This document shows positions 1-7,129 of a DNA stretch of 14,907 bases, piece after piece. The stretch is from a bacterium (lineage in GTDB: Bacteria; Elusimicrobiota; Elusimicrobia; Elusimicrobiales; UBA9959). The position numbers and the translations under genes were made by a program. The first letter of the stretch is position 1; each line of letters opens with the position of its first letter. The DNA lies in NCBI GenBank assembly GCA_021812825.1, contig JAKAMO010000068.1:1-14907 (forward strand), read 5' to 3'. A model generated the notes under the pieces. It was not told the origin of the DNA, did not search any database, and was given only the letters and a program-made list of their open reading frames with translations.

Positions 1-48
1 CGGAAATAGAGAGGACCGGGGCCGGAGCGCCCGCGCACCCGGCCGCAT

Positions 49-915
49 ATGGATTTCATCAAGGGCCTAAAGGACAGGACCGTCTTCATAGTCGGCTCGA
101 AGAAGAACGCCGGCAAGACCACGTTCCTCAACTACGCGATGAGCCGCCTGAGGGGGACCTCGCCTCTCGGCGCGCTGAGCGTCGGCATCGACGGCGAGTC
201 CGCCGACCTGGTGTTCGGCAATCCGAAACCCCAGCTGAGGGCGGAGAAAGGCGACCTGCTGCTCTGCTCCGAGACGGCGCTGGCCGCGGCAGACCTGCAC
301 TGCGAGATCCTCAACGTCTATCCGTTCCGCACGTCGATAGGCCGGCCGGTGCTGGTAAGGGCGCTCCGGCCCGGCAGGGCCGAGATCTCCGGGCCGGAGA
401 ACAACGCGCAGCTGGCGGAGGTCCTGGCCGACATGAGGCGCCACGGCGCCGGCACCGTCTTCGTGGACGGGGCGGTGGACCGGATCACCCAGGTGGCGGC
501 CGCCGGCAAGGCCTGCTTCGTCTACGTGGCCAGGATAGAGCCGGAGAACCTGGATTCAGGGGCGGCCGCGCTCAGGCTGATCTGGGACGCGGCCTCCGTC
601 CCGCTGTGCCGGGCGGGCGAGAAGCTACAGGAGCCCGTCATGATAATCGACGGGGCTCTGACGCCGGGCAGGCTGCCCGGCAGGGACGCCAGGAAGGGAA
701 CGCTGGTGATAGAGGACTTCACCAAGGTCTTCCTGGGCTGGCAGCAGTGGTCCGAGCTACGCTCCCGCTTCGAGGTGAGGTTCGCCTCGCGCACGGAGCC
801 GGCGGCCTTCGTGGTGAACCTTTTCAACGTGACAAGGGCCGACTTCGAGAAGAAGCTGGCCGCGCCCGCGCTCGCTGCGCGGCTGGTATACAACCCCTAT
901 AAGGCGGGGAAATGA
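49..915 (+). CDS. kamB: Lysine 5,6-aminomutase reactivase subunit KamB (P-loop protein)
   Basis: 288-residue cytoplasmic protein. A P-loop lies at residues 16-24 (GSKKNAGKT, Lys23), directly after a short hydrophobic strand as in P-loop NTPases; the rest has no membrane segment or signal peptide. By family knowledge, KamB works with the MutS-like KamC to reactivate lysine 5,6-aminomutase after its adenosylcobalamin cofactor is damaged. The assignment rests on the P-loop, the length and above all the position: its stop overlaps the start of kamC by 4 nt (ATGA), and kamD and kamE follow. The ATG at 49 puts the P-loop near the N-terminus as expected. No good Shine-Dalgarno is visible before it; a possible GGCCGG (20-25)/CCGGCC (39-44) hairpin lies there instead. 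The true operon promoter is probably left of the window. The name is inferred from context more than from the sequence alone. Confidence 0.85.
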   Translation: MDFIKGLKDRTVFIVGSKKNAGKTTFLNYAMSRLRGTSPLGALSVGIDGESADLVFGNPKPQLRAEKGDLLLCSETALAAADLHCEILNVYPFRTSIGRPVLVRALRPGRAEISGPENNAQLAEVLADMRRHGAGTVFVDGAVDRITQVAAAGKACFVYVARIEPENLDSGAAALRLIWDAASVPLCRAGEKLQEPVMIIDGALTPGRLPGRDARKGTLVIEDFTKVFLGWQQWSELRSRFEVRFASRTEPAAFVVNLFNVTRADFEKKLAAPALAARLVYNPYKAGK

Positions 916-2507
916 CGCAGAAATTCAGGACTTTCGCGGAATTCGAGAACTTCTACGGCCTTTACCGGCCGCTTACCCCGTACGGGCGCAGGCTGCGCGA
1001 GGAGCGCCGCTTCTTCACCGACGCGGCCGAGCTGAAGCTGGAGTACGACCTCACGGCGGCCATAGGGACGTTCCTGGCTTCCAGCCGCCACAAGGCCGAC
1101 AAGCTCCGCTTCCACCTGCGCAGCATACCCGCCCTGGAGCTTTCCGCCGAGGCGCTCGCCTCCGCCGCCGGGCTCTTCCTGGCGCGCAAGTTCCTCTACA
1201 ACGCCGCGGAGATCTTCAGCCTGCTGCCGGCCGCGCTGCGCGCCAGGTTCGGGGCGAGGTGGGACTCGGCCGCGCTGCTGGCTCAGCTGGACAAGGGCGG
1301 CGCCGGCGAGGCGTTCCATATAGCCGACGCCTATTCCGCGGAACTGGCGGCGGAGCGCGCGGCCATAGCCGCCTGCGACCGCCAGCTCAGGACCCTGCGC
1401 GAGAAGAAGATGAAGGCCCTGCGCGAGCGCCACGGCCTGGACTTCTCGGACCGCGATTTCCTGGTCGTTACCGAGGAGGCTGCCGCCAGGGTGGGCGCCT
1501 CGCCCGAGCTCTTCGTCGAGCCTTTCGACGGCTCCCACGTCACCGTGAAGCCCGTGTTCGGCCCGGAGCACATGGAGGCGGCCGCGGAACGGGACCGCCG
1601 GCGGGCGCGCGAGCAGGAGCTGGAGGCGGCCGTTGTCAGGGAGCTCGCGGCGGCCGTGGCGGCCGAACAGAAGAACTTCGCCGCCTATATCTCGGCCATC
1701 GAGCGCATCGACACCGCCGCGGAAAAGGCCAGGCTCGCCGCCGAGCTGAAGCTGACGCGCCCGGTGATACGGAAATATCCCTCCGCCATAAAGCTGGCAA
1801 AAGCGCGCTTCCTCCCGCTGGAGGGCCGCATCGCCGAGGCCGGCCTGAAGTACACGCCGCTGACCGCCTCCTTCACGCGCCGGGTCAACGTGATCCACGG
1901 CTCCAACATGGGCGGCAAGACGGTGGTCCTGAAGACGCTTTCCTTCCTGCAGCTGCTGGCGCAGAGCGGCTTCTACGCGCCGGCAGCCTCTTTCGAGACC
2001 TGCCTCTTCGACGGCGCGGCCTTCATAGGCGGCGGCGAGATGGAGACGGCGGGAGGCCTGAGCAGCTTCGGCCTTGAGATGAACGATTTCGCCGAGGCCC
2101 ACGCGGGCCTGAAGTCCGGCAGCAAGCTGCTGCTGCTGGACGAGTTCGCCCGGACCACCAATTCGGAGGAGGCGGCCGCTCTGCTTTCCGCCATCCTTCA
2201 GGACCTCGGCGCCAGGCCCGCGGCGTTCACTTTCCTGGCCACCCATTTCTCGGGCCTTGAGACCGGCAAGGGCTCCGCGGCCTTCCGGATGCGCGGCTTC
2301 GACACCGCGGCCTTCAACGAGTATTTCTCCGGGAAGCCCGCCTGCGGCCTCTACGAGAAGCTGAAGATGATCAACCGCTTCATGCGCTACGAGCTGCTGG
2401 AAGGCGCCGGCGACGAGGCGCGGGACGCTATAAAGATCGCCGACATCCTGGGGGTGGCCAAGGGGATCATCAAGACGGCCCAAAAATTCATGGAGGGCAG
2501 GAAATGA
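912..2507 (+). CDS. kamC: Lysine 5,6-aminomutase reactivase ATPase KamC (MutS-like)
   Basis: 531-residue soluble ATPase with a C-terminal MutS-type ATPase domain. Visible motifs are Walker A GSNMGGKT (330-337, Lys336), Walker B LLLLDE ending at Asp410-Glu411, and a switch-like FLATHF about 30 residues later. The N-terminal half is Ala/Glu/Arg-rich and probably largely helical, with a likely coiled-coil stretch around 140-260 that corresponds to the MutS core and lever. It lacks the N-terminal mismatch-recognition domain of true MutS and is much shorter than the roughly 850 residues of MutS1, so a DNA-repair name would be misleading. In this operon it is expected to be the ATPase that, with KamB, exchanges damaged cobalamin on KamDE. 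The start at 912 overlaps kamB by 4 nt and has AAGG about 8 nt upstream; the stop overlaps kamD by 4 nt. This arrangement implies translational coupling and balanced production. Confidence 0.9.
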   Translation: MTQKFRTFAEFENFYGLYRPLTPYGRRLREERRFFTDAAELKLEYDLTAAIGTFLASSRHKADKLRFHLRSIPALELSAEALASAAGLFLARKFLYNAAEIFSLLPAALRARFGARWDSAALLAQLDKGGAGEAFHIADAYSAELAAERAAIAACDRQLRTLREKKMKALRERHGLDFSDRDFLVVTEEAAARVGASPELFVEPFDGSHVTVKPVFGPEHMEAAAERDRRRAREQELEAAVVRELAAAVAAEQKNFAAYISAIERIDTAAEKARLAAELKLTRPVIRKYPSAIKLAKARFLPLEGRIAEAGLKYTPLTASFTRRVNVIHGSNMGGKTVVLKTLSFLQLLAQSGFYAPAASFETCLFDGAAFIGGGEMETAGGLSSFGLEMNDFAEAHAGLKSGSKLLLLDEFARTTNSEEAAALLSAILQDLGARPAAFTFLATHFSGLETGKGSAAFRMRGFDTAAFNEYFSGKPACGLYEKLKMINRFMRYELLEGAGDEARDAIKIADILGVAKGIIKTAQKFMEGRK

Positions 2508-4072
2508 CCAAGGTAAACAGCAAGCTGGGACTCTCTAAGCCCAAGATAGACAAGGCCAGGAAGCTGGCGGCGGCCGTAACGGCCCCGGTGCAGCGTTTCA
2601 TCGACGGCCATACCACGGTGACGGTAGAGCGCGCGACTCTGCGCCTGCTGGGAGCCGACGGCGCCAACGCCGACGGCGTTCCGGTGCCGAACCTGATAGC
2701 CGCGCAGTGCGGGGCCAGGCTCGCGGGCGGAGCGGCCCGCTACTACCTGAACGCGCTGGCCAGGCTCGACAAGACCCAGGCGGAGCTCAACGCCGAGATA
2801 GCCAAGGGCCTCGACATCGCCGGGCTGGAGCTCACCGACATGAAGCGCGTCCAGGACAAGGCGGCCGAGCTGATAAAGGGCCTCGACGCCCGCATAGCCG
2901 CGAACGTCTCCCACCGCGACGAGAAGCTCGCACTCTACAAGGACAAGGCCCGCTCGCCGCTCATCTACGTCATCGTGGCGACCGGGAACATCTACGAGGA
3001 CGTGAAGCAGGCCCAGGCCGCGGCGCTGCAGGGCGCGGACATCATCGCGGTCATCCGCACCACCGCGCAGAGCCTGCTGGACTACGTGCCGTACGGCGCC
3101 ACGACCGAAGGCTTCGGAGGCACCTACGCCACCCAGGAGAACTTCCGCATAATGAGGAAGGCGCTCGACGAAGTGGTGGACAGGGAGAAGCGCTATATAC
3201 GGCTGGTCAACTACTGTTCCGGCCTCTGCATGCCGGAGATCGCCGCGATGGGCGCCCTCGAGCGCCTGGACATGATGCTCAACGACAGCATGTACGGCAT
3301 CCTGTTCCGCGACATCAACATGTACCGCACCTTCACGGACCAGTACTTCAGCCGCATGATCAACGCCGCGGCGGACATCATCATCAACACCGGCGAGGAC
3401 AACTACCTGACGACCTCCGACGCGGTGGAGAAGGCCCATACGGTGCTCGCCAGCCAGTTCCTGAACGAGAAGTTCGCCGCCAACGCCGGCATGCCGCCGC
3501 GCCTGATGGGCCTCGGCCACGCCTTCGAGATAAACCCGGAGGTCAAGAACGGCTTCCTGTACGAGTACGCCCAGGCCCTGATGGCGCGGGAGATCTTCCC
3601 GAAGCACCCGCTGAAGTACATGCCGCCGACGAAGTTCATGACCGGCGACGTCTTCAAGGGCTACGCGATGAACACGCTGTTCAACTTCGTCAGTAAGGCC
3701 ACCGGCCAGGGCATAGAGCTGCTGGGCATGCTGACCGAGGCCATCCACACGCCCTACCTCCAGGACAGACACCTAGCGATAGCGAACGCGCTGTACGTGC
3801 ACAACACGATGGCGGACTTCATGGGCGAGGTGGAGTTCAGGAAGGACGGGATAATGGCGCGCCGGGCGAAACAGGTCCTGGACGAGACGATAACGATGCT
3901 GTCCGAGGTGAAGGAGCGCGGCCTGATGGAGGCCATCAAGGCCGGCATGTTCGCCGAGATAAAGCGCCCCCGCGACGGCGGCAAGGGCTTCGACGGGGTC
4001 TACGAAAAGGCCCCCGGCTATTACAACCCGGTGGAGTCGTACCTGAAGAAGAAGCTGAAGGTCGGGAAATAA
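2504..4072 (+). CDS. kamD: Lysine 5,6-aminomutase alpha subunit (KamD)
   Basis: 522-residue catalytic large subunit of the AdoCbl- and PLP-dependent lysine 5,6-aminomutase (EC 5.4.3.3 / D-lysine 5,6-aminomutase), close to the usual family length. It forms the TIM-barrel that binds substrate and cofactors. The highly conserved block around 184-213 (IRTTAQSLLDYVPYG, then GFGGTYATQEN) is present, as is the later NYCSGLCMPEIAAMGALERLD region. There are no frameshifts or missing segments. Chemistry: radical 1,2-shift of the terminal amino group, converting D-lysine to 2,5-diaminohexanoate or L-beta-lysine to 3,5-diaminohexanoate. The ATG at 2504 overlaps the kamC stop by 4 nt and has GGAGG at 2492-2496, 7 nt upstream. 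kamE follows after 10 nt, so the two subunits are made from one message. No kamA (lysine 2,3-aminomutase) is in the window, so which lysine isomer enters is not decided here. Confidence 0.96.
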   Translation: MTKVNSKLGLSKPKIDKARKLAAAVTAPVQRFIDGHTTVTVERATLRLLGADGANADGVPVPNLIAAQCGARLAGGAARYYLNALARLDKTQAELNAEIAKGLDIAGLELTDMKRVQDKAAELIKGLDARIAANVSHRDEKLALYKDKARSPLIYVIVATGNIYEDVKQAQAAALQGADIIAVIRTTAQSLLDYVPYGATTEGFGGTYATQENFRIMRKALDEVVDREKRYIRLVNYCSGLCMPEIAAMGALERLDMMLNDSMYGILFRDINMYRTFTDQYFSRMINAAADIIINTGEDNYLTTSDAVEKAHTVLASQFLNEKFAANAGMPPRLMGLGHAFEINPEVKNGFLYEYAQALMAREIFPKHPLKYMPPTKFMTGDVFKGYAMNTLFNFVSKATGQGIELLGMLTEAIHTPYLQDRHLAIANALYVHNTMADFMGEVEFRKDGIMARRAKQVLDETITMLSEVKERGLMEAIKAGMFAEIKRPRDGGKGFDGVYEKAPGYYNPVESYLKKKLKVGK

Positions 4073-4082
4073 GGAGACCGCT

Positions 4083-4820
4083 ATGTTCATCAAACCCTAC
4101 GGCGACACATCCAACGACGGGGCGGTCCAGCTCTCCTTCACGCTGCCGGTCAAGAACTGCGGCAGGGCCAAGGAGGCCGCCAAGCTCTACGTGCAGAAGC
4201 TCGGCTTCAAGAAGGCCGACATCGTCCACGCCGAGGCCCTCTCGGACGAGTTCACGTTCTTCGTGGCCTACGGCAAGACCGAAGTGACGCTGGACTACGA
4301 CAAGGTGGAGTACGCCGAGGCCGTTGACAAGTACATGTCGATGGACGAGGTCAACGCCTTCATCAAGGACCATTTCAAGCGCAAGCTGGTGATCGTGGGC
4401 GCCTGCACCGGCACCGACGCGCACACCGTCGGGATCGACGCGATCATGAACATGAAGGGCTACAACCACCACTTCGGGCTGGAGCGCTACCCGATGATAG
4501 AGGCCCTCAACATGGGCTCCCAGGTACCGAACGAGAAGATCCTCGACAAGGCGAAAGAGCTCAAGGCCGACGCGGTGCTGGTCTCGCAGATAGTGACGCA
4601 GAAGGACGTGCACATAAAGAACCTGACCGAGCTGGTGGAGCTGGCCGAGGCCGAGAAGATGCGCGGCAAGACCCTCCTCATCATGGGCGGCCCGCGCGTC
4701 AACAACAAGCTGGCCAAGGAGCTGGGCTACGACGCGGGCTTCGGGGCCGGCACTTACGCGGAGCACGTGGCCACGTTCGTGGTGAAGAAGCTTTACGAGA
4801 GGATGACGAGCGGGAAGTAG
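4083..4820 (+). CDS. kamE: Lysine 5,6-aminomutase beta subunit (KamE), B12-binding
   Basis: 245-residue small subunit carrying the Rossmann cobalamin-binding domain. The base-off/His-on motif DxHxxG is intact (Asp112-Ala-His114-Thr-Val-Gly117), followed by a typical GID-AIMNMKGY segment. Lys125 in MNMKGY lies 11 residues after His114, the same spacing as His133 and Lys144 in the Clostridium sticklandii beta subunit, where the lysine holds PLP as an internal aldimine; I therefore assign Lys125 as the PLP lysine. A GGPR-x-N segment and GYDAGFGAGTYA near the C-terminus match the cobalamin-tail-binding side. The N-terminal dimerisation part (residues 1-90) contains KPYGDTSNDGAVQLSF, characteristic of the family. 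The start has AAGGAG fused to the kamD stop codon. It is the last kam gene; no convincing terminator follows, only a short GC hairpin at 4821-4834 without a T-run. Confidence 0.96.
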   Translation: MFIKPYGDTSNDGAVQLSFTLPVKNCGRAKEAAKLYVQKLGFKKADIVHAEALSDEFTFFVAYGKTEVTLDYDKVEYAEAVDKYMSMDEVNAFIKDHFKRKLVIVGACTGTDAHTVGIDAIMNMKGYNHHFGLERYPMIEALNMGSQVPNEKILDKAKELKADAVLVSQIVTQKDVHIKNLTELVELAEAEKMRGKTLLIMGGPRVNNKLAKELGYDAGFGAGTYAEHVATFVVKKLYERMTSGK

Positions 4821-5031
4821 CCCGGACCGCCGGGGGATTGTTCCCTCGGGCACGGTATCGCAAGTGAAGACAGGCGTATACGGGCTGAGGGCCGTCGCGG
4901 AGGGAGGAGCTTGCGTAAGCGCGACGACTGAGTGACGAGCGGCGAGCACGGTGTGCGAGACCGCGTGCCCGAAGACCGTATACGACTGGCTGAACGATTG
5001 CCAGGTTTTAGCGCAGACCAAGGAGCACATA
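4821..5031 (+). promoter_or_regulatory. Structured non-coding leader before the aminotransferase (candidate cis-regulatory RNA)
   Basis: 211 nt without a supportable gene, dense in inverted repeats. Seen directly: (1) CCCGG 4821-4825 with CCGGG 4830-4834; (2) TCGGGCACG 4846-4854 with CGTGCCCGA 4964-4972, 9 bp long-range; (3) the palindrome CGTATACG at 4875-4882 and again at 4977-4984, which could pair with each other and would interleave with (2); (4) CGTCGCG 4893-4899 with CGCGACG 4920-4926, enclosing a purine-rich GGAGGGAGGAG and a CTT-GCGT-AAG mini-hairpin; (5) GCGG 4939-4942 with CCGC 4961-4964, enclosing GCAC-GGT-GTGC; (6) CTGGC 4986-4990 with GCCAG 5000-5004, followed by GTTTTA, then the SD AAGGAG at 5020-5025. 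Element 6 sits where a riboswitch expression platform would. I do not recognise a known riboswitch class. It could instead be an extragenic palindromic repeat element. Confidence 0.4.
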
Positions 5032-6276
5032 ATGTCCGAACATCTGAAACTCGATAATTCCGAGAGACTCTACAAGGAGGCGCAGGAGCTGATACCCGGC
5101 GGCATGATGGGCATCAGGCGCCCGTACAACTTCGTCCCCGGCGAATACCCCATCTTCTTCGAGAGCGCCAAGGGCGGCAAGGTCACCGACGTCGACAGCA
5201 ACGAGTACCTGGACATGCTCTGCGCCTACGGCCCCATTATCATCGGCCACCGCGAGAAGGAGATAGACCGCGCCGTCATCGACCAGATAAAGAACAAGGG
5301 CTTCTGCATGTCCATCGTGCAGGAGATACAGAACAAGCTGGCGAAGAAGGCCATCTCCCTCGTGCCCTCCGCCGAGAAGGTCGTCTTCTGCAAGACCGGC
5401 TCCGACGCCACCACGCTGGCCGGCCGCATCGCCCGCACGTTCACCGGCAAGGCCAAGATCATCCGCTGCGGCTACCACGGCTGGCACGACTGGTGCGTCG
5501 AGCAGAAGGGCGGCGTCCTGCCCAAGCTCTACGAGGACGTCCTGGAGTTCCACTACAACGACCTGCAGGGCCTCGAGGACCTGCTGAAGCAGCACGCCGG
5601 GGACGTCGCGCTGATCATCATGACCCCGCTCGGCCACCCGAACGCCCACGAGGTGGAGAGGCCTAAGCCCGGCTTCCTCGAGGGCTGCAAAAAGCTCGCC
5701 GAGCAGCACGGGACCGTGCTCTGCTTCGACGAGATCCGCACCGGCTTCCGCATGGCCCTGGGCGGCGCGCAGCAGTTCTTCGGCGTCACGCCGCACATGA
5801 GCGTCTTCGGCAAGGCCATGGCCAACGGCTACGAGATAAGCATGGTGGCCGGCCGCAAGGACATCATGGACGTCCTGGTCAGCAAGGCCTTCGTCAGCTC
5901 CACCTACTTCAACAACACCCTCGCGATGGCCGCCTCGCTCAAGACCATAGAGGTCCTCGAGCGCGACGGCATACTGGACGTAATAGCCAAGAGAGGCGGC
6001 GCCTTCTGCCGCAAGGTGAAGAAGATCGTGAAGGACAGCGGCCTGCCCGTCACCTTCAGCGGCGAGCCGTGGATGCCGTACATAACCTTCGACAAGGACG
6101 ACACGGGCCGCTACAAGAAGCTGCGCACGGCCTTCTATACCGAGCTGATTCGCCGCAGGGTCTTCCTGCAGCCCTACCATCACGGCTACGTCTGCTACCG
6201 CCACTCCGCCAAGGACCTCTCCAACGCGGCCGACATGATAGCCGAGTCGCTGGAGGCGGCCTCCAGGTCGGTCTAG
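5032..6276 (+). CDS. Class III (glutamate-1-semialdehyde aminomutase-like) PLP aminotransferase
   Basis: 414-residue fold-type I PLP enzyme, usual length for the family. Motifs in order: phosphate-binding GSDA (123-126), cofactor-stacking YHGWHDW (148-154), DEIRTGFR (233-240, Asp233 to the pyridine nitrogen) and FGKAMANG with Schiff-base Lys261. The sequence is of the glutamate-1-semialdehyde aminomutase-like subgroup, which also includes beta-amino-acid transaminases, so the substrate cannot be read from the motifs. No heme-synthesis neighbour is present; it follows kamBCDE. Transamination of beta-lysine, 2,5- or 3,5-diaminohexanoate is my inference. The ATG at 5032 was chosen because AAGGAG lies 6 nt upstream at 5020-5025. 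The frame stays open back to a GTG at 4951, but that stretch is the structured leader and lacks an SD. The following gene starts 4 nt after its stop. If heme genes are missing elsewhere, a hemL role is excluded. Confidence 0.85.
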   Translation: MSEHLKLDNSERLYKEAQELIPGGMMGIRRPYNFVPGEYPIFFESAKGGKVTDVDSNEYLDMLCAYGPIIIGHREKEIDRAVIDQIKNKGFCMSIVQEIQNKLAKKAISLVPSAEKVVFCKTGSDATTLAGRIARTFTGKAKIIRCGYHGWHDWCVEQKGGVLPKLYEDVLEFHYNDLQGLEDLLKQHAGDVALIIMTPLGHPNAHEVERPKPGFLEGCKKLAEQHGTVLCFDEIRTGFRMALGGAQQFFGVTPHMSVFGKAMANGYEISMVAGRKDIMDVLVSKAFVSSTYFNNTLAMAASLKTIEVLERDGILDVIAKRGGAFCRKVKKIVKDSGLPVTFSGEPWMPYITFDKDDTGRYKKLRTAFYTELIRRRVFLQPYHHGYVCYRHSAKDLSNAADMIAESLEAASRSV

Positions 6277-6280
6277 CGCG

Positions 6281-7129
6281 ATGCGAAGGGAAACGAGGAG
6301 GGGGGTCCACCACGCCTGGGCGGTGCTAGACGCCGCCTGGCGGAGGTTCCTGCATATCGACGGGCTCCAGCGCGCGGCCGCTTTCGCGTACAGCGCCTTC
6401 TTCTCGCTCTTCCCCGGCATCCTGCTGACGGTCAGCGCCGCGTCCTACTTCCTGTCGCCCGGGGAAGCCTCCTACCTCGTCCTGGACTTCATAGAGAACT
6501 TCGTCCCGTACGGGGCCGGGACCAACAGGGTGGTATTCCAGACCCTGAGCCGCCTGGCGCAGGCCAGGGGGCAGGCTAGCGCGGTGGCCCTCCTGATGCT
6601 GGTGTGGACGGCCTCCCAGGTCTTCACGACGCTGATACAGGCCGCGAACCGGGCCTGGGGCACGCAGGGGACCAACTGGTGGAAGCTCCCGCTGAAAAGC
6701 CTCGCCGTGCTGGCCGTAACGGCCTTCGCCGTGCTGGCCGGCATAGGAATACCGATGGCGGCCAAGCTGGCGGCCGGTCTCCTCCATTCCACCGTCATCG
6801 TTCCGGCGGCGCACCGCCTGGCCCTTTTCGCCCTGCCCTGGGCGGCCGTCTACCTGTGCCTGGCCTTCTTCTACCGCCTGGCCCCGCACCGCAGGACCAG
6901 CTACGCGGAAGTGCGGCTCGCCGCTTTCCTGGCGACGCTGCTCCTCTACGCCGCCCAGAGCGTCTTCGTCTTCTATCTCCGGCATTTCGCCTCGCTCAAC
7001 GCGATATACGGGGCTTTCGGGGGCCTGATGGCCCTTATGCTCTGGATCTACATCTCCGGCATCATCTTCGTCTTCTGCGCCTGCCTGAGCGCCGCCCAGG
7101 CCGGGGCGGTGGAGCGCGCGCATGCCTGA
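6281..7129 (+). CDS. YihY/BrkB family integral membrane protein
   Basis: 282-residue inner-membrane protein with about six hydrophobic segments near residues 33-58, 100-122, 140-164, 178-200, 211-233 and 243-270. The first contains the family signature AFAYSAFFSLFPGILL, and the last has the typical AIYGAFGGLMALMLWIYIS. The N-terminus is basic (MRRETRRG), fitting the positive-inside rule. The family was once called ribonuclease BN/RbnA, but that activity belongs to another protein; its molecular function is unknown and a transport or lipid-related role is often assumed. The start follows the aminotransferase stop by 4 nt, with only a weak upstream AGG, suggesting translation coupled to the previous gene. 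Its 3' end overlaps the glycosyltransferase start by 8 nt, so the two are probably co-expressed. Family confident, function open. Confidence 0.88.
   Translation: MRRETRRGVHHAWAVLDAAWRRFLHIDGLQRAAAFAYSAFFSLFPGILLTVSAASYFLSPGEASYLVLDFIENFVPYGAGTNRVVFQTLSRLAQARGQASAVALLMLVWTASQVFTTLIQAANRAWGTQGTNWWKLPLKSLAVLAVTAFAVLAGIGIPMAAKLAAGLLHSTVIVPAAHRLALFALPWAAVYLCLAFFYRLAPHRRTSYAEVRLAAFLATLLLYAAQSVFVFYLRHFASLNAIYGAFGGLMALMLWIYISGIIFVFCACLSAAQAGAVERAHA

Noticed and set aside
912..2507. Calling the MutS-like gene a DNA mismatch repair protein
   Set aside because: Too short, no mismatch-binding domain, and embedded with overlaps in a lysine aminomutase operon.
4986..5025. Cobalamin riboswitch (B12 box) suggested by GCCAGG and GACC near the end of the leader
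   Set aside because: The box is interrupted by about ten bases and the rest of the conserved core is missing; the downstream gene is not B12-dependent.
3936..5030. Long minus-strand open frame across kamE and the leader
   Set aside because: Shadow of kamE: low-complexity His/Val/Leu-rich translation, no motifs, no SD; the genuine B12 and PLP motifs are on the + strand.
4951..5031. In-frame N-terminal extension of the aminotransferase from a GTG at 4951
   Set aside because: No SD before it, the peptide does not resemble the family, and it overlaps the hairpin-rich leader; ATG 5032 has a perfect AAGGAG.
5008..6420. 470-codon minus-strand open frame opposite the aminotransferase
   Set aside because: Ala/Val/Asp-rich shadow with no recognisable motif, crossing two real genes.
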